Assembly (NCBI GenBank): GCA_019359395.1
Contig: JAHHHK010000018.1
Location: 62,001 to 126,000 of the forward strand
Length of the DNA stretch: 64,000 bases
Origin: Komarekiella atlantica HA4396-MV6
GTDB taxonomy: Bacteria; Cyanobacteriota; Cyanobacteriia; Cyanobacteriales; Nostocaceae
Direction: 5' to 3'
The notes under the pieces were generated by a model. That model was given only the letters and a program-made list of their open reading frames with translations, made no database searches and was not told the origin of the DNA. Position numbers and translations under genes: made by a program. Below are positions 44,216 to 52,656 of the stretch, one piece after another (positions within the stretch are counted from its first letter, which is position 1; the number at the start of each line of letters is the position of its first letter).

Positions 44216-44601
44216 GAAGACTCAACTGGCAATGGGGATGGTATGGGTGGCTTATAGCCGAATGATTTCAATTTTAAAGGTTTGAAGCAGCGATCGCTTG
44301 CTTGTTGTGTCGGGTAATGTGGGAATAGTTAATTTGTAGGGTGCATTCTTCATAGGTTAGGTGGAACAGAGTGGAACCCAACAAATGATATGGGGAAAAA
44401 AGTGATATGAGGAAAAAAGAAAATTATTAGAATATTTCTCATGCGTCTCTACCCTACGTACAATAATATTAAATTTCTTCCCTAACTAATACTGCTTCCT
44501 AGATTATCTAGCCACTTAAAGTTACTCTATACCCGTTGTTACAGGTTCAAAAGTCTTCTACACTGACTGGAATAGGTTTTAACTCTTAACGGCGGCTCCT
44601 C
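44216..44601. other. Intergenic region between aroK and argB
   Basis: The region holds a HIP1 site near 44289 and a stretch around 44333-44395 (TTGTAGGGTGCATTC and GTGGAACAGAGTGGAACCC) resembling dispersed palindromic repeat fragments. Otherwise it is AT-rich. No reading frame with a ribosome site was seen. Confidence 0.4.
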
Positions 44602-45498
44602 ATGACGGTCAACGATACTGAGTACATCAGGCAAGCTGAAGCCACTCGCGTGCAAGTGCTAAGCGAAGCACTACCTTATATTCAACAATTCGCCGGTCGC
44701 ACTGTTGTTGTGAAATATGGTGGCGCGGCGATGAAAGATAGCACACTCAAAGATCAAGTCATCCGTGACATTGTATTCTTATCCTGCGTCGGTTTGCGCC
44801 CAATTCTAGTACACGGTGGTGGCCCAGAAATTAACAGTTGGTTAGATAAATTGGGAATCGAAGCGCAATTTAAGAATGGTCTACGTGTCACAGATGCCCC
44901 CACAATGGATGTGGTGGAAATGGTTTTAGTCGGTCGAGTCAATAAAGAAATTGTCTCCCTAATTAACCAAGCTGGAGGCTTAGCAGTAGGACTTTGCGGC
45001 AAAGACGGTAATCTATTTACAGCCCGTCCTCAAGGTCAAGAAGGCATCGGCTTTGTAGGGGAAGTCAGCAATGTCAATACAAAGGTTTTGGAAACTTTAG
45101 CTAGCAATGGCTATATTCCTGTAGTGTCCAGCGTAGCTGCCGACGAGTCGGGACAAGCTTACAACATTAACGCCGATACTGTGGCTGGCGAAATAGCAGC
45201 AGCATTAGGGGCTGAGAAGTTGATTTTATTGACTGACACTAGGGGTATTTTAAAAGATTATAAAGATTCGTCTACCTTGATTGCGAAAGTAGATATCCGC
45301 GAAGCCCGCGATTTGATTGCCAATGGTGTAGTCAGCGGTGGGATGATTCCGAAAGTAAATTGTTGTGTGCGATCGCTTGCTCAAGGAGTACGTGCAGCAC
45401 ATATTATTGATGGACGCATTCCCCACGCCCTGCTACTAGAAATCTTTACTGACGTTGGGATCGGTACTATGATTCTTGGTTCCCAGTTTACCTTTTAG
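44602..45498 (+). CDS. argB: Acetylglutamate kinase
   Basis: The 298-residue protein has the amino-acid kinase fold. [13 protein letters not shown] near 32 binds ATP and substrate, [15 protein letters not shown] is the N-acetylglutamate loop, [13 protein letters not shown] and [11 protein letters not shown] are downstream landmarks, and [16 protein letters not shown] closes the ATP site. It phosphorylates N-acetylglutamate, the controlled step of arginine synthesis; in cyanobacteria it is bound and relieved of arginine inhibition by the PII protein. The N-terminal helix needed for arginine sensing (residues 1-25) is present. The stop codon is immediately followed by G-rich repeat DNA. Confidence 0.96.
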   Translation: MTVNDTEYIRQAEATRVQVLSEALPYIQQFAGRTVVVKYGGAAMKDSTLKDQVIRDIVFLSCVGLRPILVHGGGPEINSWLDKLGIEAQFKNGLRVTDAPTMDVVEMVLVGRVNKEIVSLINQAGGLAVGLCGKDGNLFTARPQGQEGIGFVGEVSNVNTKVLETLASNGYIPVVSSVAADESGQAYNINADTVAGEIAAALGAEKLILLTDTRGILKDYKDSSTLIAKVDIREARDLIANGVVSGGMIPKVNCCVRSLAQGVRAAHIIDGRIPHALLLEIFTDVGIGTMILGSQFTF

Positions 45499-45748
45499 GG
45501 AGCAGGGGGCAGGGAGCAGGGGGCAGGGAGCAGGGGGCAGGGAGCAGGGAGCAGAGGGGCAAAAGAGTGGAGTTTTTATGTTTGTTCACGAATATCAAAG
45601 ACTCGTTAATGGAGTTCAAAGGTGGATTAACGAATATCAAAGACTCGTTAATGGAGTTCAAAGGTGGATTAACGAATATCAAAGACTCATTGTTGCATCC
45701 TAAACATATATCTTTTCTGCTCCCCTGCCCCTCCACCCCTCTGCTTCC
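45499..45748. other. Second composite repeat: G-rich arm, iteron array, C-rich arm
   Basis: 45499-45560 is a tandem of GGGAGCAGGGGGCA units, the array is at 45589-45697, and 45717-45748 is C-rich (CTGCTCCCCTGCCCCTCC). The arms are complementary, as in the copy at 19877-20323, but the element is in reverse orientation relative to it. Two overlapping frames are open across it, a product of the 21-bp period. Confidence 0.8.
45589..45697. repeat. 42-bp (2 x 21) tandem array, two full copies plus partial
   Basis: Each 42-bp unit consists of CGAATATCAAAGACTCGTTAA and TGGAGTTCAAAGGTGGATTAA. The first half is the reverse complement of the 21-bp unit of the array at 20012. The array ends with the 25-nt sequence starting CGAATATCAAAGACTCATTG (45673-45697), the exact complement of 20003-20027. 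Confidence 0.9.
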
Positions 45749-46180
45749 CTACTGAGGATAAGTAATGATAACGCGCGATCGCCCCCGATTAAATGGTGTC
45801 CGCCGCCAGGAATTATTTATAATCACTGGATTAACTAGCGTTGAGTCTCGAATTGTCGGATTAATCAAAGTTGGATTAATCAGCGTGGAATTGTCCACAT
45901 TCTGCCTTAAGCGGGGGTAGAAATTGGGGTGATTAATGCGTCTGGGCATCAGCCCCGTTGCTGGATCTACAGGCATAGGAGTAGGAATCGGACTACCGTA
46001 AATAAATGAACCAACAGCAGGCGATGTTTGATGACAAGCTGCTCCGCAACTACGACTGATTCCAGAAGCGCCATCAATCACGATCACAGGCTGGGCAAAA
46101 GCTGGGGCAATTGCGCTCATCACTGCTAAACTTATGCCTACTCCCAACAAATTCAGTTGCGAATGCTTGATTTTTAGCAT
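45749..46180 (-). CDS. Secreted hypothetical protein, 143 residues
   Basis: The product begins with a signal peptide (LLGVGISLAVMSAIAPAFAQ, cleavage about residue 29), followed by a two-cysteine segment (SRSCGAACHQTSP), a Pro-rich segment (GSPIPTPMPVDP), then a short Asn/Thr/Ile repeat STLINPTLINPTIRDSTLVN. It ends basic and aromatic. It is probably periplasmic or cell-surface. Family not recognised. The Ser/Thr-Leu-Ile/Val-Asn-Pro repeats resemble a degenerate beta-helix, which is inference. The 3' end almost touches the C-rich arm of the repeat element. The start ATG has AGGTGAGCAAAAC upstream (weak AGG). Confidence 0.68.
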   Translation of the reverse strand: MLKIKHSQLNLLGVGISLAVMSAIAPAFAQPVIVIDGASGISRSCGAACHQTSPAVGSFIYGSPIPTPMPVDPATGLMPRRINHPNFYPRLRQNVDNSTLINPTLINPTIRDSTLVNPVIINNSWRRTPFNRGRSRVIITYPQ

Positions 46181-46340
46181 GTTTTGCTCACCTGCATTTG
46201 ATAAATTGGCATAATTAACACCAAAGACTTAGAAAATAGCTGCAACTACTTGGTTAAAATTTTAAAAGTTTATCAACGTTAATATTGCCAGCTTCTAAAA
46301 AGATTCCAAAAAGATTGCTGGCATTGGCAAAATTAAAGCA

Positions 46341-46898
46341 GTGCTGATTTGTGTGCAGAACGTGAATGCAGAAAGTTTAGAAATTGCCAAAACTCGTTAC
46401 CAGACTGGTAAAGTTGCCTTTGAAAGTGGGCAATACCGCGAAGCCGTGGAAAATTTGGAAAAGGCAAGTGCCTTATTGGCTCGCAATTCTCGCCTTGGTG
46501 GTGAAGTAGAAATTTGGCTGGTGACAGCTTATGAAGCAGCCGGACGTACGGATGATGCGATCGCTCTTTGCGAAAGACTCAAACGCCATCCTTATTCAGA
46601 AACCAGCAAACAAGCGCGGCGGTTGCTTTACATCCTAAAAGCACCAAAACTGGTAAGACCTAGCGAGTGGATGACCGAAATTCCTGATTTAGGCAAACTC
46701 CCTGACAATGACCTCAAAATCCGTGCAGCTGGCAAACCTACCAAATCTTCTCAGCCACGGAAACCTGCTGAGCCAGAATTCATTGATCTCAGTCAGGTCA
46801 ATACCAGAGATAATCGCTTTATCTGGGTGGCGCTAATTGTCATTGGTTTAACCATTTCGTATTTAATTTGGTTGAGTTTTTCAGGAACCCCTGTCTAA
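46341..46898 (+). CDS. TPR-like protein with C-terminal membrane anchor
   Basis: The 185-residue protein starts with two helical hairpins of TPR type (AKTRYQTGKVAFESGQYREA and VEIWLVTAYEAAGRTDDAIA, about 15-90). A polar Pro/Lys-rich linker follows and a single C-terminal helix (WVALIVIGLTISYLIWLSF, about 158-176) anchors it. The TPR part would face the cytoplasm. Partner unknown. GTG at 46341 gives the longest frame; GTGs at 46353 and 46362 are equally possible, and none has a strong ribosome site. Short TPR proteins of this layout are common in cyanobacteria. Confidence 0.65.
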   Translation: MLICVQNVNAESLEIAKTRYQTGKVAFESGQYREAVENLEKASALLARNSRLGGEVEIWLVTAYEAAGRTDDAIALCERLKRHPYSETSKQARRLLYILKAPKLVRPSEWMTEIPDLGKLPDNDLKIRAAGKPTKSSQPRKPAEPEFIDLSQVNTRDNRFIWVALIVIGLTISYLIWLSFSGTPV

Positions 46899-47243
46899 TA
46901 CCAACATTAGGATGCTTCTCTTTACCTGCGGCGACTCCATTAAAACGTAGAGCCGTTTCAGTAAACCTCTTGCATAAATGCTTAAATTGTCATGTTGAGC
47001 AAAGCGAAACATCTCGGAGATTCTTCCTTGGGGAACCAAGGCGTAGCTTGGCTTTTGCGTAGGGATACACTCCACTACGTTCTGGTCAGAATGACACTCA
47101 TAATTTTCGGACTTTTGCAAGAGGTCTATTCTCCCTTAATTCTTCCAAGATTGGGAGACTAGCAAGCTAACTAAAACGTATTGCGTCACCCAGAGATAGA
47201 AGTCAAGATTAGTTAAGATGTTTGACTTTTGGGGAGATTTATA
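46899..47243. other. Intergenic region containing a MITE-like element
   Basis: Between the TPR gene and the DUF3153-like gene. A 151-bp unit at 46975-47125 bounded by 10-bp inverted repeats fills much of it and is listed separately. The remainder includes GC-richer repeat words (CCAAGGCGTAGCTTGG). Confidence 0.5.
46975..47125. mobile_element. MITE-like element with 10-bp terminal inverted repeats
   Basis: ACCTCTTGCA (46975-46984) and TGCAAGAGGT (47116-47125) are exact complements 131 bases apart. Inside are further inverted motifs: GTCATGTTGAGC/GTCAGAATGACAC-like ends and CCAAGGCGTAGCTTGG. The interior CAAAGCGAAACATCTC resembles widely dispersed cyanobacterial repeats. No clear target duplication is seen. 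It encodes nothing. Confidence 0.55.
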
Positions 47244-48194
47244 ATGTTGAATTGTTCTACTTTAGAAAAGATTTTCGTGTGGTTAATTAAACCATTGAGT
47301 TTTGCACTAGCAAAATGGGATTTGCTCACAAGACTGATTTCTAGAAATACAATTAATCGCATCTCGATTCAAAATCTACTCGTCTTTAAAACTGTGAAAA
47401 AAGACGGAATAAAAATCCCAAAACCTATTTTGTCTATAGTTCTGTTAATATCTCTGCTGTTGTCTGGGTGTGTCCAGTACGATGTAGGGGTTAACTTTGA
47501 CCACGCAAATAGTGGCGAACTGGTACAGCATATTAAGTTGGGAGAGCGGCTAACCAGTTTTAGTAGCGATTATGTGTACGAATGGTTAAATAGTATAGAG
47601 CGTCGTGCCCGGAAACTGGAAGGCAAAATCCGGCGACTTTCTAAAGAAGAAATTACTGTGACAATTCCTTTCAGTAATGGTCAGGAATTGCAAGAGAAAT
47701 TCAACGAATTTTTTAACTCCCGTGCTAATCAACCTTCTGAGTCCGTGCAGAGCGAATCTGACTCAGAACTGCCAAAAATTGAATCAAATTTACTTTTGGA
47801 GCAGAACAATTTTTTACTTTTAGTCAGGAATCGGCTGATTTATGATTTGGATTTGCGATCGCTCTCGCTAATTTCCAACAAAGGTAACGTTTTGGCTAAT
47901 GCTGGTTCAATTTTGGATTTGGAATTTAGCTTAAAGACCCCTTGGGGAGCTAGGAACATTCAAAAAACTGAAACTGCTATTGAGCCAGAAAAAAATGGCA
48001 AGCAACTGGTGTGGAAACTCCAGCCTGGTGAGCTAAACCACATAGAAGTAGTTTTCTGGCTTCCTAGTCCCCTTGGTATTGGTACGTTGTTGATTATCCT
48101 GTTTATCTGCGGAGGGTTGTATTTAAGATACAGTTTCATGCCAGATCCCAGAATTCAGTTTGCACCAAAAGCCGTAACTGCCCAAGAACAATAG
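47244..48194 (+). CDS. DUF3153-like membrane-anchored lipoprotein
   Basis: The 316-residue product has a lipobox-like segment, LLISLLLSGCVQYDVG, at about residue 75, then a soluble domain (VGVNFDHANSGELVQHIKLG, with EWLNSIERRARKLEGKIRRL), and near the C-terminus a helix (LGIGTLLIILFICGGLYL) followed by a short tail. That is the form of cyanobacterial DUF3153 proteins. The 70 residues before the lipobox are unusual. The ATG at 47244 has GGGGAG at 47231-47236, so it is supported as the start. An internal GTG near 47394 would give a normal signal length. Function unknown. Confidence 0.65.
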   Translation: MLNCSTLEKIFVWLIKPLSFALAKWDLLTRLISRNTINRISIQNLLVFKTVKKDGIKIPKPILSIVLLISLLLSGCVQYDVGVNFDHANSGELVQHIKLGERLTSFSSDYVYEWLNSIERRARKLEGKIRRLSKEEITVTIPFSNGQELQEKFNEFFNSRANQPSESVQSESDSELPKIESNLLLEQNNFLLLVRNRLIYDLDLRSLSLISNKGNVLANAGSILDLEFSLKTPWGARNIQKTETAIEPEKNGKQLVWKLQPGELNHIEVVFWLPSPLGIGTLLIILFICGGLYLRYSFMPDPRIQFAPKAVTAQEQ

Positions 48195-48273
48195 ACTATT
48201 AGCCTTCCCAGCGTGGATTACTTCTTTTAGCCATGCTGGTGCATTCTCCATTAAACTTAAAACTCAGCAATAC

Positions 48274-48918
48274 TCAGGGTGACAACCGCTCTATCTTCCA
48301 ACTACCGTCATTTAAGCGAGTATAAAGCAAGCGATCGTGCAGGCGGCTAGAGCGTCCTTGCCAAAACTCAATTTCTGAGGGGATCACTCGTAAACCTCCC
48401 CAATGAGATGGGCGGGGAATCTCCTGATTTTCATATTTGCGCTGGAACTCCTGCAAGCGTTGCTCTAGAATTTCTCGGCTTTCGATCACCTCGCTTTGAT
48501 TAGACACCCACGCACCCAGGCGACTATTGGCAGGGCGGCTATTAAAATATTGATCGGATTCTTTTTCCGAAACTTTCTCCACATATCCAGAAATTCGCAC
48601 TTGGCGTTCTAGTTCTGCCCACCAAAAAACCAAAGCCGCTTGGGGATTTTCTGCTAGTTCTTGCCCTTTATGACTGTTGTAATTGGTGAAGAAGACAAAG
48701 CCCCGTTCATCAAAATCTTTCAGTAGCACCATTCTGGCTGAAGGTGTACCTTCTGGTGTAGCGGTGGCAATAGTCATAGCATTGGGTTCCGGGAGTTGCA
48801 CCGCTAGTGCCTGATCGAACCATTTTTTAAATTGTATAAAAGGATTAGAGTCAATCTCAGTTTTGCTTAAACCTTCCAAGGTGTAGTCTTTGCGAAGGTC
48901 AGCTATGGTTTTGTCCAT
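48274..48918 (-). CDS. pdxH: Pyridoxamine 5'-phosphate oxidase
   Basis: The 214-residue protein matches PdxH throughout: [20 protein letters not shown] (FMN site), [39 protein letters not shown], and the C-terminal [24 protein letters not shown], where the final residues are the family signature. It oxidises pyridoxamine or pyridoxine phosphate to PLP using FMN and oxygen. The visible signature segments and the length (about 215) are as expected. It lies alone and convergent with the DUF3153-like gene. The ATG at 48916-48918 is preceded by AAAAAGGAAGC, a reasonable ribosome site (AAGGA). Confidence 0.96.
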   Translation of the reverse strand: MDKTIADLRKDYTLEGLSKTEIDSNPFIQFKKWFDQALAVQLPEPNAMTIATATPEGTPSARMVLLKDFDERGFVFFTNYNSHKGQELAENPQAALVFWWAELERQVRISGYVEKVSEKESDQYFNSRPANSRLGAWVSNQSEVIESREILEQRLQEFQRKYENQEIPRPSHWGGLRVIPSEIEFWQGRSSRLHDRLLYTRLNDGSWKIERLSP

Positions 48919-49044
48919 CTTGATTTGCTTCCTTTTTATCAGATACTCTCATACACGTCTTTGATAAAATATCTATGATTATGACCAGCGCCAACAGCAG
49001 TTTTACAAATTCTGTCAAATAATATCTAAAATAGGTTGCATCAA

Positions 49045-50130
49045 ATGCGCCGTTCAGCCTCCCTTCAACGTTTGTTAATCTATGGTCTGAGCGGCCCGAT
49101 TATTGCTCTCAATGTCTGGCTGCTGTCTGTACTTTTTCGCTATTTCCAGCATCCCATCACCATTCTGAGCGCTGCGGCAATTCTAGCTTTTCTACTAAAT
49201 TACCTCGTCAAGTTTTTTGAACGCGCTTTAATTACTCGTACTCAGGCGGTGATTATTGTTTTACTGGCAACTTTAGCCCTTTTGGTAATTTTAGGTGTCA
49301 CATTAGTGCCGTTGGTGATTGATCAAACTATCCAACTGTTAAATAATATTCCTGATTGGTTAACCGCCAGTCAAGCAAATCTGGAACAGTTTGAAAAATT
49401 CGCCAAGCAAAGACGTTTGCCCCTTGATTTGAGGGTTGTGAGTAATCAAATCAATGCCAACATTCAGAATTTGGTACAACAGTTAGCTTCTGGTGCTGTA
49501 GGATTTGCGGGGACGTTGCTGTCAGGCTTACTGAACATAGTATTAATCGTAGTGCTAGCGTTTTATATGCTCCTGTATGGCGATCGCGTGTGGTATGGTC
49601 TAATCAATCTTTTGCCGTCTAACATTGGCGTCCCCTTGACTAGATCCTTGCAGCTAAATTTCCAGAACTTTTTCCTCAGCCAATTATTGCTGGGGCTATT
49701 TATGATGGTAACTCTCACCCCAATTTTCTTGGTGATGAGAGTACCATTTGCTCTGTTATTTGCCATACTCATAGGCATTTCCGAACTCATTCCTTTTATC
49801 GGGGCAACTCTAGGCATTGGTTTAGTGACAATTTTGGTACTACTGCAAAATTGGTGGTTGGCTGTTCAAGTGGCCTTGGCGGCAGTTCTGATGCAGCAGT
49901 TCAAAGACAATCTGTTAGCTCCCAAGTTACTGGGTAACTTTATCGGACTCAATCCCATCTGGATTTTTGTAGCTATTTTGATGGGATTCGAGATTGCTGG
50001 GTTTTTGGGGACATTAGTTGCTGTTCCAATTGCCGGTACTATCAAAGGTACTTTCGATGCCATCAAGAGTGGCAAATCCGATAATTTTGTATCAACCGTA
50101 ACTATTGCTCATGACTCACCTGAAAATTGA
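49045..50130 (+). CDS. AI-2E family transporter (PerM/TqsA type)
   Basis: The 361-residue membrane protein has about seven to eight helices and the family's landmarks: the stretch LAFLLNYLVKFFER near the N-terminus, GTLLSGLLNIVLIVVLAFYMLLYG in the middle, and ISELIPFIGATLGIG and QQFKDNLLAPKLLGNFIGLNP in the C-terminal half. Members transport AI-2 or other solutes or act in Na+(Li+)/H+ antiport; the substrate here cannot be read. ATG at 49045 is used; a TTG three codons upstream is in frame. The extended soluble part (about 105-150) is usual. Confidence 0.9.
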   Translation: MRRSASLQRLLIYGLSGPIIALNVWLLSVLFRYFQHPITILSAAAILAFLLNYLVKFFERALITRTQAVIIVLLATLALLVILGVTLVPLVIDQTIQLLNNIPDWLTASQANLEQFEKFAKQRRLPLDLRVVSNQINANIQNLVQQLASGAVGFAGTLLSGLLNIVLIVVLAFYMLLYGDRVWYGLINLLPSNIGVPLTRSLQLNFQNFFLSQLLLGLFMMVTLTPIFLVMRVPFALLFAILIGISELIPFIGATLGIGLVTILVLLQNWWLAVQVALAAVLMQQFKDNLLAPKLLGNFIGLNPIWIFVAILMGFEIAGFLGTLVAVPIAGTIKGTFDAIKSGKSDNFVSTVTIAHDSPEN

Positions 50131-50365
50131 GACAGAAGTTCAAAAATAAAAGGTAATAAAGCCAAAATTCTTCCTTTTAATTTTTAACTTTGTAATACCA
50201 TGTGGTTGTCTAATTTAATTGTTGAAACTTGCGCGATCGCCATCTGGCTAATTTCAGAATAGAACAAGCACAAGCGAACGTGTAGAATATGCAAGCACAT
50301 GCTCAATCAATTTATTGTTAAATTTATCGTCTTTGGAATCTTATTACTTAACCTAGAACTAGTTG

Positions 50366-51196
50366 ATGGATGCTTCCGAGCTATTAGAAACAATTACACT
50401 CCTGATTGAGCAAGCTGAACGGGGCGAAATTGATCCCTGGGATGTCCAAGTAATTGAGGTGATTGACCGTTATTTAGAACTAATGGCACCAGAGTCAACA
50501 GAAAGGGGCTATGAAGCCGACTTGTCTCAATCTGGACAAGCTTTTTTGTCAGCATCAATGCTAGTTTTATTCAAAGCAAACACCTTGATGCAATTGTCTT
50601 CAGGAGCAGATGCACAAGAAGGTGTAGCAGATGATGCAATCTTAGAAAGTGAAGACGGAATATTACATCAGGCTCACCGTCTGCCATTAGAACGACAGTT
50701 GCGTCGTCGCCCAGCGGCAATGCCACCACCAAAACGCCGCGTCACTCTGCAAGAGTTAATTGAGCAATTGCAGATCATGGCGAACCAGCTAAAACTTGTA
50801 CAGAAAGCCAGTAAACCTATTCGTCCCAAGCGTCAGCCTAGTGTCCAGACGATGCGGGAAGCACTAGAGTTAGCTCACCAAGAAAATCTGACGGAAGTAG
50901 CTGGGGAACTAGAACAGGTCTTGTATCTTTCAGCAAGAGAGTTACATTTAGAACAAAATTGGTTGAATCTGGAACAACTGGTAGAGTTGTGGTCAAAGAC
51001 AAAGCAATCATACCAAAATGGTTCTGGCCATGAATCAAAACACAGTCATCTAGTTAGTGTTTTTTGGGCACTATTATTACTTTCGGCTCAATCCAAAGTA
51101 GAGCTATTTCAAGAGGAGTTTTACCATGAGATCAAAATTCGCTTACTTACAGATACAGCTAATACTTACAAGCCCTTCGAGCAACCAATGAACTAA
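50366..51196 (+). CDS. scpA: Segregation and condensation protein A
   Basis: The 276-residue protein is ScpA, the kleisin of the bacterial SMC condensin. The N-terminus (LLETITLLIEQAERGEIDPW) contains the conserved D/E-rich stretch and IDPWDVQVIEVIDRYLEL, and the C-terminus has the helix that contacts SMC (LVSVFWALLLLSAQSKVELF). The middle carries a basic, disordered part (RRRPAAMPPPKRRVTLQELI). It bridges SMC heads with ScpB, not in this window. ATG at 50366 is preferred to the TTG one codon before. It stands alone, upstream of a sugar nucleotidyltransferase gene. Confidence 0.93.
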   Translation: MDASELLETITLLIEQAERGEIDPWDVQVIEVIDRYLELMAPESTERGYEADLSQSGQAFLSASMLVLFKANTLMQLSSGADAQEGVADDAILESEDGILHQAHRLPLERQLRRRPAAMPPPKRRVTLQELIEQLQIMANQLKLVQKASKPIRPKRQPSVQTMREALELAHQENLTEVAGELEQVLYLSARELHLEQNWLNLEQLVELWSKTKQSYQNGSGHESKHSHLVSVFWALLLLSAQSKVELFQEEFYHEIKIRLLTDTANTYKPFEQPMN

Positions 51197-51429
51197 GTAA
51201 GTCAGAAGCAGCCCTACAGATAATTTACAGATTTTTGCTTCAGCCCCAAAATCCGAGTAAATTGAAAAGATAACTGATCGCTTGTCATCTAGCCATATCT
51301 AATGGTTGCAATAACCAGCAAATTCCCGTTATTCCTGTGTTTTGGGATAACTTAGAGCAGAAATAAAAACTGATGATTAAGTATCACTCGATGAAAGTAA
51401 ACTGGCTTGTGGTTGAGGAATAAACTTTT

Positions 51430-52599
51430 ATGAAAGCGATGATTCTCGCGGCGGGCAAGGGTACTCGCGTTCGTCCGATTACCTATACAACTCCCAAACC
51501 GATGATTCCTATCCTGCAAAAGCCAGTGATGGAATTTTTACTAGAACTGTTACGCCAACACGGTTTTGACCAGATTATGGTCAATGTTAGTCACTTGGCT
51601 GAGGAAATAGAAAACTATTTTCGTGATGGGCAGCGGTTTGGTGTACAGATTGCCTATTCTTTTGAAGGGAAAATTGATGACGACGGTAAACTGGTGGGTG
51701 AAGCAGTCGGTTCTGCTGGAGGAATGCGCCGCATTCAAGATTTCTCACCATTTTTTGATGATACCTTTGTGGTGTTGTGCGGCGATGCTTTGATTGACCT
51801 AGATTTAACAGCGGCTGTAAAGTGGCATAAATCCAAAGGCTCAATCGCCACTATCATTACAAAATCTGTCCCACAAGAAGAAGTGTCTAGTTACGGTGTG
51901 GTCGTCACCGATGAAGATAATCGTGTCAAAGCTTTCCAAGAAAAACCTTCAACCGAAGAAGCTCTAAGCACTAACATCAACACGGGTATTTATATCTTTG
52001 AGCCAGAGGTGTTTAATTACATTCCTTCTGGAATAGAGTACGACATCGGTAGCCAATTATTTCCCAAACTAGTGGAAATCAAAGCCCCATTTTATGCCAT
52101 ACCGATGGACTTTGAATGGGTAGATATTGGTAAAGTACCAGACTACTGGCGAGCGATTCGTGGTGTGCTACTGCGCGAAATCAAAAACGTGCAAATCCCA
52201 GGTCATGAGGTCGCTCCTGGAATTTACACTGGTTTAAATGTTGCCGTAAATTGGGACAAAGTGGATATTACAGGCCCAGTCTACATTGGTGGCATGACCA
52301 GAATAGAAGACGGAGCTAAAATCGTGGGCCCAGCCATGATTGGCCCCAATTGCTGGATATGCAGTGGTGCAACAGTAGAAAACAGCGTAATTTTTGAATG
52401 GTCACGCCTGGGGCCAGGAGTCCGCTTGGTTGATAAGTTGGTATTTGGGCGTTATTGCGTAGATAAAACTGGCGCTGCGATCGATGTTCAAGCTGCTGCT
52501 TTAGACTGGCTGATTACCGATGCTCGTCAAACACCACCATCACAGACACCAGTTGAGCGACAAGCGATCGCTGAATTGTTGGGGACAAATACAAATTAG
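51430..52599 (+). CDS. Sugar nucleotidyltransferase (mannose-1-phosphate guanylyltransferase-like) with left-handed beta-helix
   Basis: The 389-residue protein has the nucleotidyltransferase signature MILAAGKGTRVRPITYTTPK and the metal-binding LCGDALIDLDL in the N-terminal half, followed by VDIGKVPDYWRAIRG. From about 265 it has hexapeptide-type repeats (VYIGGMTRIEDGAKIVGPAM and IGPNCWICSGATVENSVIFE), a left-handed beta-helix. It attaches a nucleotide to a hexose 1-phosphate, making GDP-mannose or a related sugar nucleotide for polysaccharide; exact sugar unknown. A start context without strong ribosome site. It is convergent with speA. Confidence 0.9.
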   Translation: MKAMILAAGKGTRVRPITYTTPKPMIPILQKPVMEFLLELLRQHGFDQIMVNVSHLAEEIENYFRDGQRFGVQIAYSFEGKIDDDGKLVGEAVGSAGGMRRIQDFSPFFDDTFVVLCGDALIDLDLTAAVKWHKSKGSIATIITKSVPQEEVSSYGVVVTDEDNRVKAFQEKPSTEEALSTNINTGIYIFEPEVFNYIPSGIEYDIGSQLFPKLVEIKAPFYAIPMDFEWVDIGKVPDYWRAIRGVLLREIKNVQIPGHEVAPGIYTGLNVAVNWDKVDITGPVYIGGMTRIEDGAKIVGPAMIGPNCWICSGATVENSVIFEWSRLGPGVRLVDKLVFGRYCVDKTGAAIDVQAAALDWLITDARQTPPSQTPVERQAIAELLGTNTN

Positions 52600-52656
52600 G
52601 GACTGGGGACTGGGGACTAGAGATTAAGACATTTTCCTAATTCCTAGTCCCTAGTT
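52600..52656. terminator. Repeat/hairpin tract between convergent genes
   Basis: Three GGGACTG units after the nucleotidyltransferase stop face CTAGTCCCTAG about 35 bases later. The two can pair (GGGGACTAG with CTAGTCCC) to form a hairpin. Position between two convergent genes fits a bidirectional terminator. Confidence 0.5.
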
